Notes: generated by a model from the letters alone, not told the origin. Positions 8,364 to 17,264 are shown, numbered from the stretch's first letter. The stretch is DNA of 64,000 nucleotides from Clostridiales bacterium (GCA_022785125.1 JALFRA010000007.1:248001-312000), one strand, 5' to 3'. Program-made: numbers and translations.

Positions 8364-9326
8364 CTATTCGCATAGCCATGCGGCCATTTCTCGCATCTTC
8401 TCTTGTATCGCTGCAGGCTTTTCGATTCGAATGGCACCTCCAAAAGTAAATATCCAAGCGAAAAACGGAGGAGTCGGAGCAACGTTTACAATGGCCCGAA
8501 AGTGTTTTGTGTCAACAGGGATTGTATTGACAGTCTCACCAAATCGATCTATCACGCTTCGCATGGTCTCGTTTTTACACAATAATGTCACTTCTGCAGA
8601 ATCGTCGTTGTACATTCCAAAAACTTCCCTGACATAGACTGCCGGATCAAATGCAGCATCTTCTAAATACTCGGTCTCCGCTTTCTCAATTCCAGTAATG
8701 CGATCAACTCGGAATTGTGCCAGCTTCCCATGGCGCTCAGACCAACCGACTACATAGTAATAATCCCGATTCCAAATCAGGACATACGGGCTGAACACAT
8801 AGCGATATCCGTCGTGTTTCAGGATCTTCTCTTTGCCCTGTGTATATTCATAATATTGGAACGAAATCGGATATTTTTCTTGGATAGCGGTTTGGAGCGC
8901 ATCAATTATGTAGTAAATCGCTTCGTTAGTTGGCTTGGCCATGCCATCCATATAGATATGACGATTCAACTGCTCAGCCTGTCTTGTACTGACCAAGTGA
9001 CCGAGCTTCTCAATCAGAACATTACTCTTTTTCTCAGTGATAAAATGCGATGATTCCACCGCATCTACCAGCAACTTCAGCTCGGGCAATTCAAACAGCC
9101 GATTCCCTACAAAGTATCGGTTTTGAGTGCTTCTGATGCAGATGACATCCATGCCACTATCCTGTAATAGCTCAATATCTGCATAGACACTCTTGCGGCT
9201 GGCTTGGATGCCATTCTCTGCCCAAAAGGATAAAATATCTGAAACTGACGCAGCGTGCTGTTCATCTGTATATTCCAGCAGATATTTCTGCAGGAGCTGC
9301 AATCTGACTTGTGCTTTGTTTTTCAT
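8364..9326 (-). CDS. WYL-domain transcriptional regulator with N-terminal HTH
   Basis: About 320 residues. An N-terminal winged-helix of the HTH_11 type (SVSDILSFWAENGIQASRKSVYADIELLQ region) is followed by a WYL sensor domain whose core is degenerate (YYYVVGWSERHGKLAQFRVDRI). WYL regulators bind DNA and sense small ligands or nucleic acids. The start at 9326 (MKNKAQVRLQ) matches family N-termini; the frame stays open to 9425, but that extension looks non-coding. Lower GC than the core genes suggests acquired DNA. It follows the ecf operon on the same strand after a 167-nt gap, so control of that operon is possible but unproven. Confidence 0.88.
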   Translation of the reverse strand: MKNKAQVRLQLLQKYLLEYTDEQHAASVSDILSFWAENGIQASRKSVYADIELLQDSGMDVICIRSTQNRYFVGNRLFELPELKLLVDAVESSHFITEKKSNVLIEKLGHLVSTRQAEQLNRHIYMDGMAKPTNEAIYYIIDALQTAIQEKYPISFQYYEYTQGKEKILKHDGYRYVFSPYVLIWNRDYYYVVGWSERHGKLAQFRVDRITGIEKAETEYLEDAAFDPAVYVREVFGMYNDDSAEVTLLCKNETMRSVIDRFGETVNTIPVDTKHFRAIVNVAPTPPFFAWIFTFGGAIRIEKPAAIQEKMREMAAWLCE

Positions 9327-9493
9327 AAAATCGTCTCTTGAACATATACATTTTATTCTGTTCTCCTGAGCAAGTTGCAAGGGTGGCAGTTCAATGTAGA
9401 TGCACCATATTGGATATCTGTGCAAATGACATGATGCGCCTCATCTGTGTCCTTAATAGAAATCATAGCCACAAGCGAATCCTTCTCTGCGGC

Positions 9494-12139
9494 TCATTCC
9501 ACCAGGCCGTACTTGACCTTGATGCGGTCCAGCTTTTCCAGCATAGGCTCAGCGGCGAACCAGAGGAAGATCCAGGTGGCCGCGGCGTGAATGCAGTCCA
9601 TGGGGAAGCCGGAGATATAGTAGGTCATCAGGATCTTCCAGTTCAGCTCCGTGGTCCACATGAGGGCGGAGGCCGGGTTCATGATGCCGCCGTAGATGAG
9701 GATGGCGGCCAGGGCGCCGAAGATACACAGGGACAGCCGGCTGCGGCGGAGCCAGCCCTTGCGGAACAGGACCCCCGCCAAAAAGCCGATGATGCCCATG
9801 CAGAACATCTGCCACGGCGTCCACGGCCCCTGGGAGAACAGCACGTTGGAGGCCAGTATGGTCATGGCTCCCACCAGAAAGCCCGTCTCACCGCCAAAGG
9901 CCACGCCCGCGATGATGGTCAGGGCCATGACGGGCTTGAACTGGGGCAGCATGAAGAAGGCTGCCCGGCCCGCCACGCCGATGGCGCACAGCACCGCGAT
10001 GATGACCAGCTCCCGGGCCTGGGGCTTGCGGCTCTCGAAAATCAGGAAGAAGGGAATCATGCACTCCAGCAGAATGAGCAGAGAGATGAAATAGTACTTC
10101 TTCCCTGCAAGATACGTCTCGCCGATGAACAGGGTCAGAGGAATCAGCAGCAGGATGAGGATCGTGGCTGCCAGGGTTCGTTTTGTCAGCTTCCGCTTCT
10201 CTCTGGGTGTCTGCACCAGATAATTCGGCCGGTGGCTGCGGCGGGAGATGGAGAAGGCAAAAACGAACATACACAGAAGCATGATGCCGTACATCTGAAG
10301 CTGGCTGCCCGCTATGGCTGTTATACCCTCCTGCCCGATCAGCGCGGTCAGGTCTGTAATGCCCAAAGCTTGTATGAGCAGGAAGATGACAGCCGCGCCG
10401 GACACCGCCGCCAGAAGCTTCCGCCACCAGGGCAGGGGTTTGGGCCTCCAGTCCGCCGTGTCTTCCCTGGGCTGGGGCAGCGTGAAGTCATCCTCTGGCA
10501 GCTCTGGCGCCGGGGGCATTGCCCCGCCGCAGGCGGCAATCATATCCTCCGCCGTCACCGCCTCCGGCAGCAGACTGCGGGCCATACGGTTGGCGGAGGT
10601 GGTGTAGAAGCTGTTGCCGGAGAAAAAGATCCGGGGTGTCCCTTCGGTGACGATGCCGCCGTCGAAAAACAGCGCGCAGCGGTGGGCATAGCGGGCGCAG
10701 AATTCAATGTCGTGGCTGATCATGAGGATGGTGACGCCCCGGCGCAGCAGCACCTGTATGATCTCCGCGAACACCTGCTTGAACTCTGCGTCCAGGCCCT
10801 TGGTAGGCTCGTCCATCAGCAGAATATCCGGGTCCAGCAGCAGCACCTTGGCCAGGGCCGCCCGCTGCTGCTCGCCACCGGACAGGTCATAGGGGTGGCG
10901 GTCCAGCAGCTCCTCCAGACGGCAGAGCCGCACGATCCGGGCCACGGCGGCATCCTTGTCCGGATGGCTCATCTGCCGTCCCTTCAAGATCTCAAACAGG
11001 TCCTCCCGGACCGTCTTTTTCACAAACAGCGCCTGGGGATTCTGGGGCAGGACCCCCACGCTGCCGTTCATATGGACCGCCCCCCGGTAAGGCTTCAGAA
11101 GCCCAGCCAACAGCTTCAAACTGGTGGTCTTGCCGGTTCCGTTGCCCCCCAGCAGTGCCATAAACTCGCCTTTTTTCACCGTCAGGGACAGGCCCTTCAC
11201 CACGTCGGGCAGGTCCTTTTCGTACTTGAACCACAGCTCTTCCGCCTGAATGGCGGTCTCGTTGGGGTAGGCATACTGGGCTTCGGCGGGCAGTTCCTGT
11301 AAAGGATGGGTCGCCGCAAAGACCGTCAGCCAGTCCCGGCCCTCCCGGACTGTAATGGGGCAGGCCGCGTCGTTCTCCACCGCCGCCCAGACCCGCATGG
11401 CGGTGGGCATGGCCAGGAACATGGCGTGTCCGGCGTTCTTCAAAGCCGTACCCACCTCATAAGGCGTGCCGGTGCAGAGGAGCCTGCCCTTGTCCATGAC
11501 CGCCACCGTCGTGGCCAGAGGGAAAGCCTCCTCCAGACGGTGCTCCGTCAGAAGGATGGTGGTGCCCAGCTCCCGGTTGATCTTGCCCAGCGTGGCCAGA
11601 AAATCGCTGGCCGCGATGGGGTCCAGCTGGCTGGTGGGCTCGTCCAGAATCAGGACCGAGGGCTGCATCACCATGACGGAAGCCAGATTCAGCAGCTGCT
11701 TCTGTCCGCCGGAGAGCTCGGTAACACTTTTATAGAACCAGGTCTGGATGCCGAAGAAGGAGGCCATCTCCGCCACCCTGCGGCGGATGGTGGGGGTATC
11801 GCAGCCGAGGCTTTCCAAGCCAAAAGCCAGTTCATGCCAGACCTTATCCGTAACGATCTGGTTTTCCGGGCTTTGCTGCACAAAGCCGATCTTCTGGCTC
11901 TGTGTCCGCTGATCCAGTTCGTCCAGCGGCGTACCTTCAAAAAGAATTTCACCGGTTCTCCGTCCATGAGGCGCCAGCACGGTTTTCAGTTGGCGGAGCA
12001 GCGTGCTCTTGCCGCAGCCGGAGGGGCCGCAGAGCACGATAAACTCGCCCTGTTGAACGGACAGTGTTAAGTTATCTATTGCCTTTTTTTCCTGCTCTGG
12101 ATAGGAAAAACTCAGGTCTCGTATCTCAAAACTATTCAA
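9494..12139 (-). CDS. EcfA-EcfA'-S fusion: two ABC ATPases fused to an ECF substrate-binding membrane domain
   Basis: 881 residues in three parts. The first ABC ATPase has Walker A GPSGCGKST (38-46), signature LSGGQ (142-146) and Walker B LILDEP. The second (about 290-530) has GGNGTGKTT, LSGGEQQR and LLMDEPT. From about 575 there are roughly ten membrane segments; the last six or so (from ELVIIAVLCAIGVAGRAAFF) look like an ECF S component of the cobalamin/CbrT-like group. With the EcfT protein encoded just upstream it would form a complete energy-coupling-factor importer. Fusion of both ATPases with the S unit is uncommon. Cobalamin as substrate is inferred from DUF4430 and toroid neighbours and upstream B12 riboswitches, not from substrate residues. 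Last gene of the operon. Confidence 0.85.
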   Translation of the reverse strand: MNSFEIRDLSFSYPEQEKKAIDNLTLSVQQGEFIVLCGPSGCGKSTLLRQLKTVLAPHGRRTGEILFEGTPLDELDQRTQSQKIGFVQQSPENQIVTDKVWHELAFGLESLGCDTPTIRRRVAEMASFFGIQTWFYKSVTELSGGQKQLLNLASVMVMQPSVLILDEPTSQLDPIAASDFLATLGKINRELGTTILLTEHRLEEAFPLATTVAVMDKGRLLCTGTPYEVGTALKNAGHAMFLAMPTAMRVWAAVENDAACPITVREGRDWLTVFAATHPLQELPAEAQYAYPNETAIQAEELWFKYEKDLPDVVKGLSLTVKKGEFMALLGGNGTGKTTSLKLLAGLLKPYRGAVHMNGSVGVLPQNPQALFVKKTVREDLFEILKGRQMSHPDKDAAVARIVRLCRLEELLDRHPYDLSGGEQQRAALAKVLLLDPDILLMDEPTKGLDAEFKQVFAEIIQVLLRRGVTILMISHDIEFCARYAHRCALFFDGGIVTEGTPRIFFSGNSFYTTSANRMARSLLPEAVTAEDMIAACGGAMPPAPELPEDDFTLPQPREDTADWRPKPLPWWRKLLAAVSGAAVIFLLIQALGITDLTALIGQEGITAIAGSQLQMYGIMLLCMFVFAFSISRRSHRPNYLVQTPREKRKLTKRTLAATILILLLIPLTLFIGETYLAGKKYYFISLLILLECMIPFFLIFESRKPQARELVIIAVLCAIGVAGRAAFFMLPQFKPVMALTIIAGVAFGGETGFLVGAMTILASNVLFSQGPWTPWQMFCMGIIGFLAGVLFRKGWLRRSRLSLCIFGALAAILIYGGIMNPASALMWTTELNWKILMTYYISGFPMDCIHAAATWIFLWFAAEPMLEKLDRIKVKYGLVE

Positions 12140-12153
12140 AATGTACTTTCTCC

Positions 12154-12726
12154 CTATCCCTTGGATGTCAAACCGGAACCATTATCTTTTGGGTTCATCA
12201 GAAGCCCGCCCACCAGCGTCAGATATTCCGGCACAGTGCCGTTCCGGATCCACCGGATCGGCTTTTGCAGATATTTCTCCATGGTCTTTCCCACATCGCC
12301 CCCCAGAGCCTCAATGGAGTAGCGCAGACGCTCCGGCGCCCGGCAGGGCATACCGTCTGCTTTCCCACACCGCTCGCAATATTCGCATGTTCCGGCAGAT
12401 AAGGCGAAAGAACCGGGAACGGACTGCTCCAATGCCAGCAATTCCTCCACCAGGTCCTTCTTGACCTCTTTCAGCGCCTGCACAGCTGACTGCGCATCCT
12501 GTCCAGGGGCAAAAGACAGCACACAGGCGATTAGTCGCAGGGTATCGTATCTGCTCCAAATTTCCAGAGGATCAAAATCAAAGGGAGGGCATGACCAACG
12601 GGTATTGTAATTAGGACAATCCTTACAATAGGCAAGAAATTTCGGAACGTCCACACAAGCCGCTGTATATTCCTCCACTGGCACGGAGACCTCCAGACGC
12701 TCCACTGTATAACTAAGTTCATGCAC
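12154..12726 (-). CDS. DUF2284 predicted metal-binding protein
   Basis: 190 residues with two Cys clusters: CKDCPNYNTRWSCPPF (about 35-50) and CEYCERCGKADGMPC (about 113-127). These are the hallmark of DUF2284, a predicted metal-binding family probably carrying an Fe-S cluster. It overlaps the ecfT end by 8 nt and lies 14 nt before the ATPase fusion gene, so it belongs to the transporter operon. One idea is reduction or dealkylation of incoming corrinoid on the cytoplasmic side; this is inference only. Confidence 0.8.
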   Translation of the reverse strand: MHELSYTVERLEVSVPVEEYTAACVDVPKFLAYCKDCPNYNTRWSCPPFDFDPLEIWSRYDTLRLIACVLSFAPGQDAQSAVQALKEVKKDLVEELLALEQSVPGSFALSAGTCEYCERCGKADGMPCRAPERLRYSIEALGGDVGKTMEKYLQKPIRWIRNGTVPEYLTLVGGLLMNPKDNGSGLTSKG

Positions 12727-13627
12727 AGGTTCGTTTCTCCTTCTCTAAACTCCGCCAGGTGCGGTCCTCATGCCGGTCCAGGATCACCGGCGTCAGGCAC
12801 AGGGCCAGATACACCAGCTGAAAACTGACGGTAAAGGGTGTGACCGGGGCGCTTTTGACGGTTGGATAATACCGCCAATACAGGCCGCCCGCCATCCACC
12901 CGGCGAAGATATAAAAGCCGCAGAAGCCCAGCCACAACAGCACCGCCCGATCCCGGTCATCGAAGCGGTAAATGGAGAAGGCCGTGCGGCCCGGAAGGCC
13001 GTAGCCCCGGCTCTTCATGCTGTCCGCCGTCTCAATGGCGTTCTCCAGGCTCCAGGTCACCATAATGGACAGGATGGTGATGGCATTTTTCAGCCGCTGC
13101 AGCACGCTGCCCGTGGACGTGTCCCGCCCCACGCAGCGCTGGGCCTCGCTGACCACCCGGAACTGGGCCTTGAATTTGGGCACAAAGCGCAGCGTCATGG
13201 AGAGCACCAGACTCAAAGCCGGGATGACCCGCCCGAACAGGTATACGAACTTGTCCGAGGTCATGACCGCATTGTAGCAGGAAAACCAGGTGATGACAGC
13301 GGCCAGCATCATGGCGGCGGCCGCGCCGTAGAGGATGCTCTCCAGCGTCAGGGGGTTGCCCGTGGGCAGATAGCATAACAGTGTGGCTCCCTCGTGGTTG
13401 AAGGCGGGGTTCACCAGCGCCGCCATCGCCATCATGGGCAGCATGTATAAAAGCTGAAAGCGTACCGCCTTCCGCCCGTTCAGATAGACGTTATAGGCAA
13501 TGGCGCAGGCCAGGGAGATCAGCAGGCTCGCCGGGTGCATGAAGAACATGGAAAACACCAGCACCAAACCGAAGTACAGGAAATTGACCAAGGGATGGCA
13601 GCTGGAAAAGGTATCTCTGTTTTTCAT
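12719..13627 (-). CDS. ecfT: ECF transporter transmembrane component T
   Basis: 302-residue membrane protein with several hydrophobic segments between residues 12 and 275. The coupling-helix signature DSMKSRGYG (about 208-216) is the Ser/Ala-Arg-Gly motif with which EcfT contacts the ATPases. It begins 30 nt after the DUF4430 gene and overlaps the DUF2284 gene, so expression is tightly linked with the EcfA-A'-S fusion, its expected partner. Confidence 0.9.
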   Translation of the reverse strand: MKNRDTFSSCHPLVNFLYFGLVLVFSMFFMHPASLLISLACAIAYNVYLNGRKAVRFQLLYMLPMMAMAALVNPAFNHEGATLLCYLPTGNPLTLESILYGAAAAMMLAAVITWFSCYNAVMTSDKFVYLFGRVIPALSLVLSMTLRFVPKFKAQFRVVSEAQRCVGRDTSTGSVLQRLKNAITILSIMVTWSLENAIETADSMKSRGYGLPGRTAFSIYRFDDRDRAVLLWLGFCGFYIFAGWMAGGLYWRYYPTVKSAPVTPFTVSFQLVYLALCLTPVILDRHEDRTWRSLEKEKRTCA

Positions 13628-13657
13628 GGTTTCAACTCCCGAAGGGAAGATTTAATG

Positions 13658-14587
13658 TCAGTTCGTGGCATAATAGCCGCCCACGTCGATGCCCAGATCA
13701 CAGGTGTAGACCCAGCAGACCACGTCACCGTCTTTGAGCTGGTAGCGGCTGCAGCCGTAGTTGGGGAACCACTCGTTGACCTTGTACATCCAGCCGGACA
13801 ACTCCCCACAGTCAAATTCATACAGGTTGTGGATGCCCTCGATATAGGCCGAGTTGTACATAGGGGTATTCTCAAATTCCATATGGATGCCCTGCTGTTT
13901 GCAGGTGCGTTGAAGCACATTGAACACGCTCTCTCCCTCGTAGAAAGTAACCGCAGTCGGAGGCAATATCCATCCGTCAGCAGGTACCAGATCCACCTTC
14001 TCCGGATCAAGCCAGTCGATGTTGTCCAGAATGGTGGCGCAGGAGATGGAGATGGTGCAGGTGTGCGCCACATCGGAGATGGTCACGTCCTGGGGCTCCA
14101 CGGGAATGGGCTTGCCCTCCGGGACAGGATCGGTGAGATATTTGTCCTTGCCGGTGGCCGGGTCGATGACCATGCCCTGCTGTTCAGAGTAACCCTGGTC
14201 GCCGCTTTCCACTCCGGGAGAATTGCCGCCCGCAATCTTCTCAGCGGCCTCCAGTTTCTCCTGGACGCTCATGTCACCTTCCAGACCACCGGGGCGGCTA
14301 TCAATCCCCGTTTCAGGGGTAGGCTCCGAGGCAGGTTCTGACGGCTCTGTATCCACTGGTTCGGGGGTAACGTCCGGTCTCAGGGTCTCATCCAGTTCGG
14401 ACGGACCGGGCGTGCTGTCCGTCACAGACTGTACCGGCTCTGTGGGAGCAGACAGGGATGTGTCGTTCTTGCCGACCTCCCAGCCCTGCATGCCGGGTGC
14501 TCCGCCGCCGTACCAGAAGGCCGCCGCCAGAACGGCTGCGATCAGCACGGGGACGATGACTTTCCATTTGTTCTGTTTCCACCACAT
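13658..14587 (-). CDS. Membrane-anchored DUF4430 (transcobalamin C-domain-like) protein
   Basis: 309 residues. An N-terminal anchor (VIVPVLIAAVLAAAFWYGG, about 11-29) is followed by a long Pro/Thr/Glu/Ser-rich stalk to about 160 and a C-terminal DUF4430 domain (about 180-305) with the signature GWMYKVNEW...GCSRYQLKDGDVVCWVY. DUF4430 resembles the beta domain of eukaryotic intrinsic factor/transcobalamin, which closes over bound cobalamin. The start at 14587 is chosen for the GAGGAG 7 nt upstream; a GTG at 14602 overlapping the upstream stop is the alternative. It sits between the toroid gene and ecfT. Confidence 0.86.
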   Translation of the reverse strand: MWWKQNKWKVIVPVLIAAVLAAAFWYGGGAPGMQGWEVGKNDTSLSAPTEPVQSVTDSTPGPSELDETLRPDVTPEPVDTEPSEPASEPTPETGIDSRPGGLEGDMSVQEKLEAAEKIAGGNSPGVESGDQGYSEQQGMVIDPATGKDKYLTDPVPEGKPIPVEPQDVTISDVAHTCTISISCATILDNIDWLDPEKVDLVPADGWILPPTAVTFYEGESVFNVLQRTCKQQGIHMEFENTPMYNSAYIEGIHNLYEFDCGELSGWMYKVNEWFPNYGCSRYQLKDGDVVCWVYTCDLGIDVGGYYATN

Positions 14588-14598
14588 AGAAGTTCTCC

Positions 14599-16266
14599 TC
14601 ACAGCAGATCGGCGCTGCCCAGCAGATGGAAGATCATCTGGGCGATCTCGCAGCGCTTGATGGCGGCTTTGGGCTGGATGTTCAGCTCGCTCTGATCCAG
14701 AATGCCTGCGTCATAGCAAAACGCCAGGCTCTCCCGTGCCCACTCGCCGGTGGTCACGTAGTCTCCGAACTGTGCCAGTGTATCCCGTATAGCCGCGCTG
14801 TCCATGGCCGTATCCATGCCGCAGAGCCTGGCGGCCCGGGCCACCATGACGGCAGCCTCCTGCCGGGTGATGGTGCCGTTGGGGTTGAAGGTAGTGGCCG
14901 TGGTGCCGTTGACGATGCCATAGGTGTAGGCTGCGCCTACAACGGAAGCGCACCAGGCATCAGAGGGCACATCGGTGAAATTGTCCGTGGGCTTCTGGGG
15001 CAGGCCCAGAGCCCGGACGACGACGGCGGCGAACTGGGCGCGGGTCATGGTCTGGTCGGGGCCGAAACGGCTCTCATCGTAGCCGTTGATGATGCCCCGG
15101 TAGGCCAGGGCTTCTATGGCCGCCTGATTGACGTGGGCATTGACTCCGGAGATGTCCGCAAAGGTCTTGCCGGGGTTGGTAATGGGCTGGGCCTTCACGT
15201 CGGGGTGCTTGCCCGCCAGCCCCTGTCCGGACTGCAGGCCTTCCCCGGCGGAAACGGTAATGGCGTCCCCCATGCGGTACAGGCTGTTCTTCCCCTGGGC
15301 AGCACGTTGAGCAGCCACCAGGCCATAGAAGCCCTGCTCTGTTGCCATCTGGTTGCTGCCGGAGCCATCGGCGGTGTGGAGGAAGCCGTTCCCCGGCAGG
15401 TAATAGGTCATAAGGTTGTCCAGCAGGGTGTTTCCGTTCTTCACAAATCTGGGGTCATCCAGAGAAATGCCCAGCTCGCACAGGGCCACGATCATCTGGA
15501 CGCAGCTTTCGGAGTTGGCCGTGCCCCAGGATCCAAAGCCGCCGTTGGCATTCTGCATTTCGGACATACAGGCCAGAGCTTCCTCCGTAGCCTGTTTGAC
15601 AGCGGGCTGATCCTGATACTTTGCCAAAGCCTGTAAAGCCATGCCGGTGATGTCCGGGTCGGAGACATTATCTCCGCTGGACGCGGCGGCAGTTCCGCCG
15701 AACAGGCTCCAGCCGCCGTCTGGGAGCTGGCACGCCAGAATGCGGTCAATGTACATCTGTCGGGTGGCCTGGGTCTTGGCATCCTTGTTCTGAGGCATGG
15801 GATAATTGCGGCTGTCCAGGGCGATGAGGGCCCAGACGGGACCGTTGAGCCCCTGCCAGATGGTCTTGTCGTAATCGCCCAGTGCATAGGTCAGGTCGTA
15901 GCCCGCCACATTTCGGGCGTCTTTTCCGATGGAGGAGAGGGCCACAATCAGGCGGGAGTATTCGGTGTACTTTTTCTCGTGGAGCACGCCCTTGCAGGCC
16001 TCCACATACTTCTCCACGGTGGCACAGTAGTCTTGGTAGTATTCCTCCGGGACCGCATAGCCGCTGCGAGCCAGGCCCAGCACCGCCCACTCGCCGCCGA
16101 TGGAACCCACCTGGGGATTTTTGACGGTCTTATACATGTACTGCGCCGTATCTGTAACAGCGCCGGACAGCGTGCTGCCCGAAACCGCAAGGGCGCTGAC
16201 GGAAAGGCTGAATAGCATGATGCATGCCAGCAGCAGATTGACCGCCCGTTTTTTCACTTGAGCCAT
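14599..16266 (-). CDS. SLH-anchored alpha/alpha-toroid (prenyltransferase-repeat, transcobalamin N-domain-like) protein
   Basis: 555 residues. A signal peptide (to ALA near residue 28) is followed by an alpha/alpha-toroid domain (about 35-330) with repeats of the prenyltransferase/squalene-oxidase type, such as LPDGGWSLFGG, DPDITGMALQALAKY and NANGGFGSWG. SLH domains follow from about 365 (FADISGVNAHVNQAAIEALAYRG and FTDVPSDAWCASVVGAAYTYG). Animal transcobalamin uses the same toroid as its N-terminal half. SLH domains hold the protein on the cell wall. The start at 16266 has GTAGGAGGAA upstream; a longer frame to 16335 overlaps the previous gene and lacks a site. Directly followed by the DUF4430 gene. 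Confidence 0.87.
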   Translation of the reverse strand: MAQVKKRAVNLLLACIMLFSLSVSALAVSGSTLSGAVTDTAQYMYKTVKNPQVGSIGGEWAVLGLARSGYAVPEEYYQDYCATVEKYVEACKGVLHEKKYTEYSRLIVALSSIGKDARNVAGYDLTYALGDYDKTIWQGLNGPVWALIALDSRNYPMPQNKDAKTQATRQMYIDRILACQLPDGGWSLFGGTAAASSGDNVSDPDITGMALQALAKYQDQPAVKQATEEALACMSEMQNANGGFGSWGTANSESCVQMIVALCELGISLDDPRFVKNGNTLLDNLMTYYLPGNGFLHTADGSGSNQMATEQGFYGLVAAQRAAQGKNSLYRMGDAITVSAGEGLQSGQGLAGKHPDVKAQPITNPGKTFADISGVNAHVNQAAIEALAYRGIINGYDESRFGPDQTMTRAQFAAVVVRALGLPQKPTDNFTDVPSDAWCASVVGAAYTYGIVNGTTATTFNPNGTITRQEAAVMVARAARLCGMDTAMDSAAIRDTLAQFGDYVTTGEWARESLAFCYDAGILDQSELNIQPKAAIKRCEIAQMIFHLLGSADLL

Positions 16267-16310
16267 GAGTATTCCTCCTACAATTTTTCTGCGGGTACGC
16301 CCACCGGAGT

Positions 16311-16940
16311 TTATGACGTGCGCTTTTTCTGCCAATAGCGGAGCATAAATCTGCGTTCCGTTTTGTTCAGCGCGGGAATGTTCATCATCTCCAGGGCTTT
16401 CTTGATGCCGCAGTATTTTTTCAGCGGCTGGCAGACCGGATCGGACAACTCCGGCGGAAGCCTTGTCTGCCGGACCTGTTCACACAGGCTCTCTATGGCT
16501 GCCCGGTCCTGCTCCGTGATCTCTTTTCCCTGTTCTCCGATTCGCCGGTAAACCGGTTCGGAAGATACAGCCTCCGGCCAGTCCGGCGGCCACTTTGCCT
16601 GCTGCTCCAGCGCCTTCCGCCGCGCTCTGGCTTTGTCCTTAGCTCGCCTGAGGTCCTGGAAGCGGCGGGTCAGATAGAGCTTATAGATGTGATGGACCCG
16701 GTCAAACTGCGGCTTGTGCCCCGGCTGGTCCATCACCGGGATCAGGATATCCAGCAGTTCCTCGTCGGAATAGCTCCGATAGATCTGTCGTCCCCTCACC
16801 CCGTCAGGATGATAATACTGCCAGACCCATGCCTCACACCATTCCGTTTCAAAGCCATTCACCCGGGAAACTGCGTTGCGGCGTTCCAGCTCCTGTCTGG
16901 CGCGGCTGAGGTCGTCCTTTGTCATGTTGTCTGTATTCAT
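16311..16940 (-). CDS. Charged helical protein of unknown function
   Basis: 209 residues, highly charged and helical, with a long basic segment (RRFQDLRRAKDKARARRK near 91-108) and no signal peptide, membrane helix or catalytic motif I recognise. The start at 16940 has GGAAGAG upstream. It is the first gene after an attenuator-like leader (17001-17264) and precedes the toroid gene by 44 nt, so it heads the import operon. The basic helical character allows a nucleic-acid-binding or regulatory role, but nothing proves it. Confidence 0.7.
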   Translation of the reverse strand: MNTDNMTKDDLSRARQELERRNAVSRVNGFETEWCEAWVWQYYHPDGVRGRQIYRSYSDEELLDILIPVMDQPGHKPQFDRVHHIYKLYLTRRFQDLRRAKDKARARRKALEQQAKWPPDWPEAVSSEPVYRRIGEQGKEITEQDRAAIESLCEQVRQTRLPPELSDPVCQPLKKYCGIKKALEMMNIPALNKTERRFMLRYWQKKRTS

Positions 16941-17000
16941 AAAATCTCTTCCTTGCTCTGAAAAGATCTGTTTTCTGAATCAACTGCCGGGCTCGGAAGA

Positions 17001-17039
17001 TAAAAACAGGCTCTGCTTCCCGGTGGAGGGAGCAGAGCC
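17001..17039 (-). terminator. Intrinsic terminator in the leader of the 209-aa gene
   Basis: The minus strand has GGCTCTGCT, a 13-nt loop, AGCAGAGCC, then TGTTTTT. It stands 60 nt before the ATG at 16940, so it would stop transcripts arriving from upstream unless prevented from folding: an attenuator position. Confidence 0.75.
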
Positions 17040-17264
17040 GACTGCTGTTTCATCTCCCGCCGTACTTCTGCAAAGATGGCCGACTGTAACGGCGGGGGCA
17101 GGCCCGTCCCGGATCTCACGGAGTTTTCTCTTTGCAATCTTGTTTCTGTTCAGTTGCTGCGGCGGAGCCTCCCCCGGGGGCCAAAAGCCCCGGGGGAGGC
17201 CGCCGGAAAGGGAGAAACGCATGTTTGCAGCTTGTCTAAAACCGCAAACAACAGGGGAAACACG
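17040..17264 (-). promoter_or_regulatory. Structured 5' leader (candidate attenuator/riboswitch) between the giant surface gene and the import operon
   Basis: 225 nt without a gene. A very stable hairpin (stem GAGGCTCCGCC-side against GGCGGCCTCCCCCG, about 17174-17215) probably ends the 1931-aa gene. Between it and the terminator at 17001-17039 lies a GC-rich stretch (about 17060-17135) containing GTGAGATCCGG and GGGCCTGCCCCCGCC. These loosely recall the cobalamin riboswitch core, but I find no B12 box and the ACTGTAA element is on the wrong strand. CAGTCGGC occurs twice, once in the terminator stem, so alternative pairing is possible. Confidence 0.5.

Noticed and set aside
8219-8482. An 87-codon minus-strand frame between carD and the WYL gene
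   Set aside because: Runs through the hairpin and boundary repeat and out of frame with WYL; no homology or ribosome site.
17060-17135. A further cobalamin riboswitch in the import-operon leader
   Set aside because: GTGAGATCCGG is suggestive, but the B12 box is missing and the ACTGTAA element lies on the other strand. Reported only as an attenuator-like leader.
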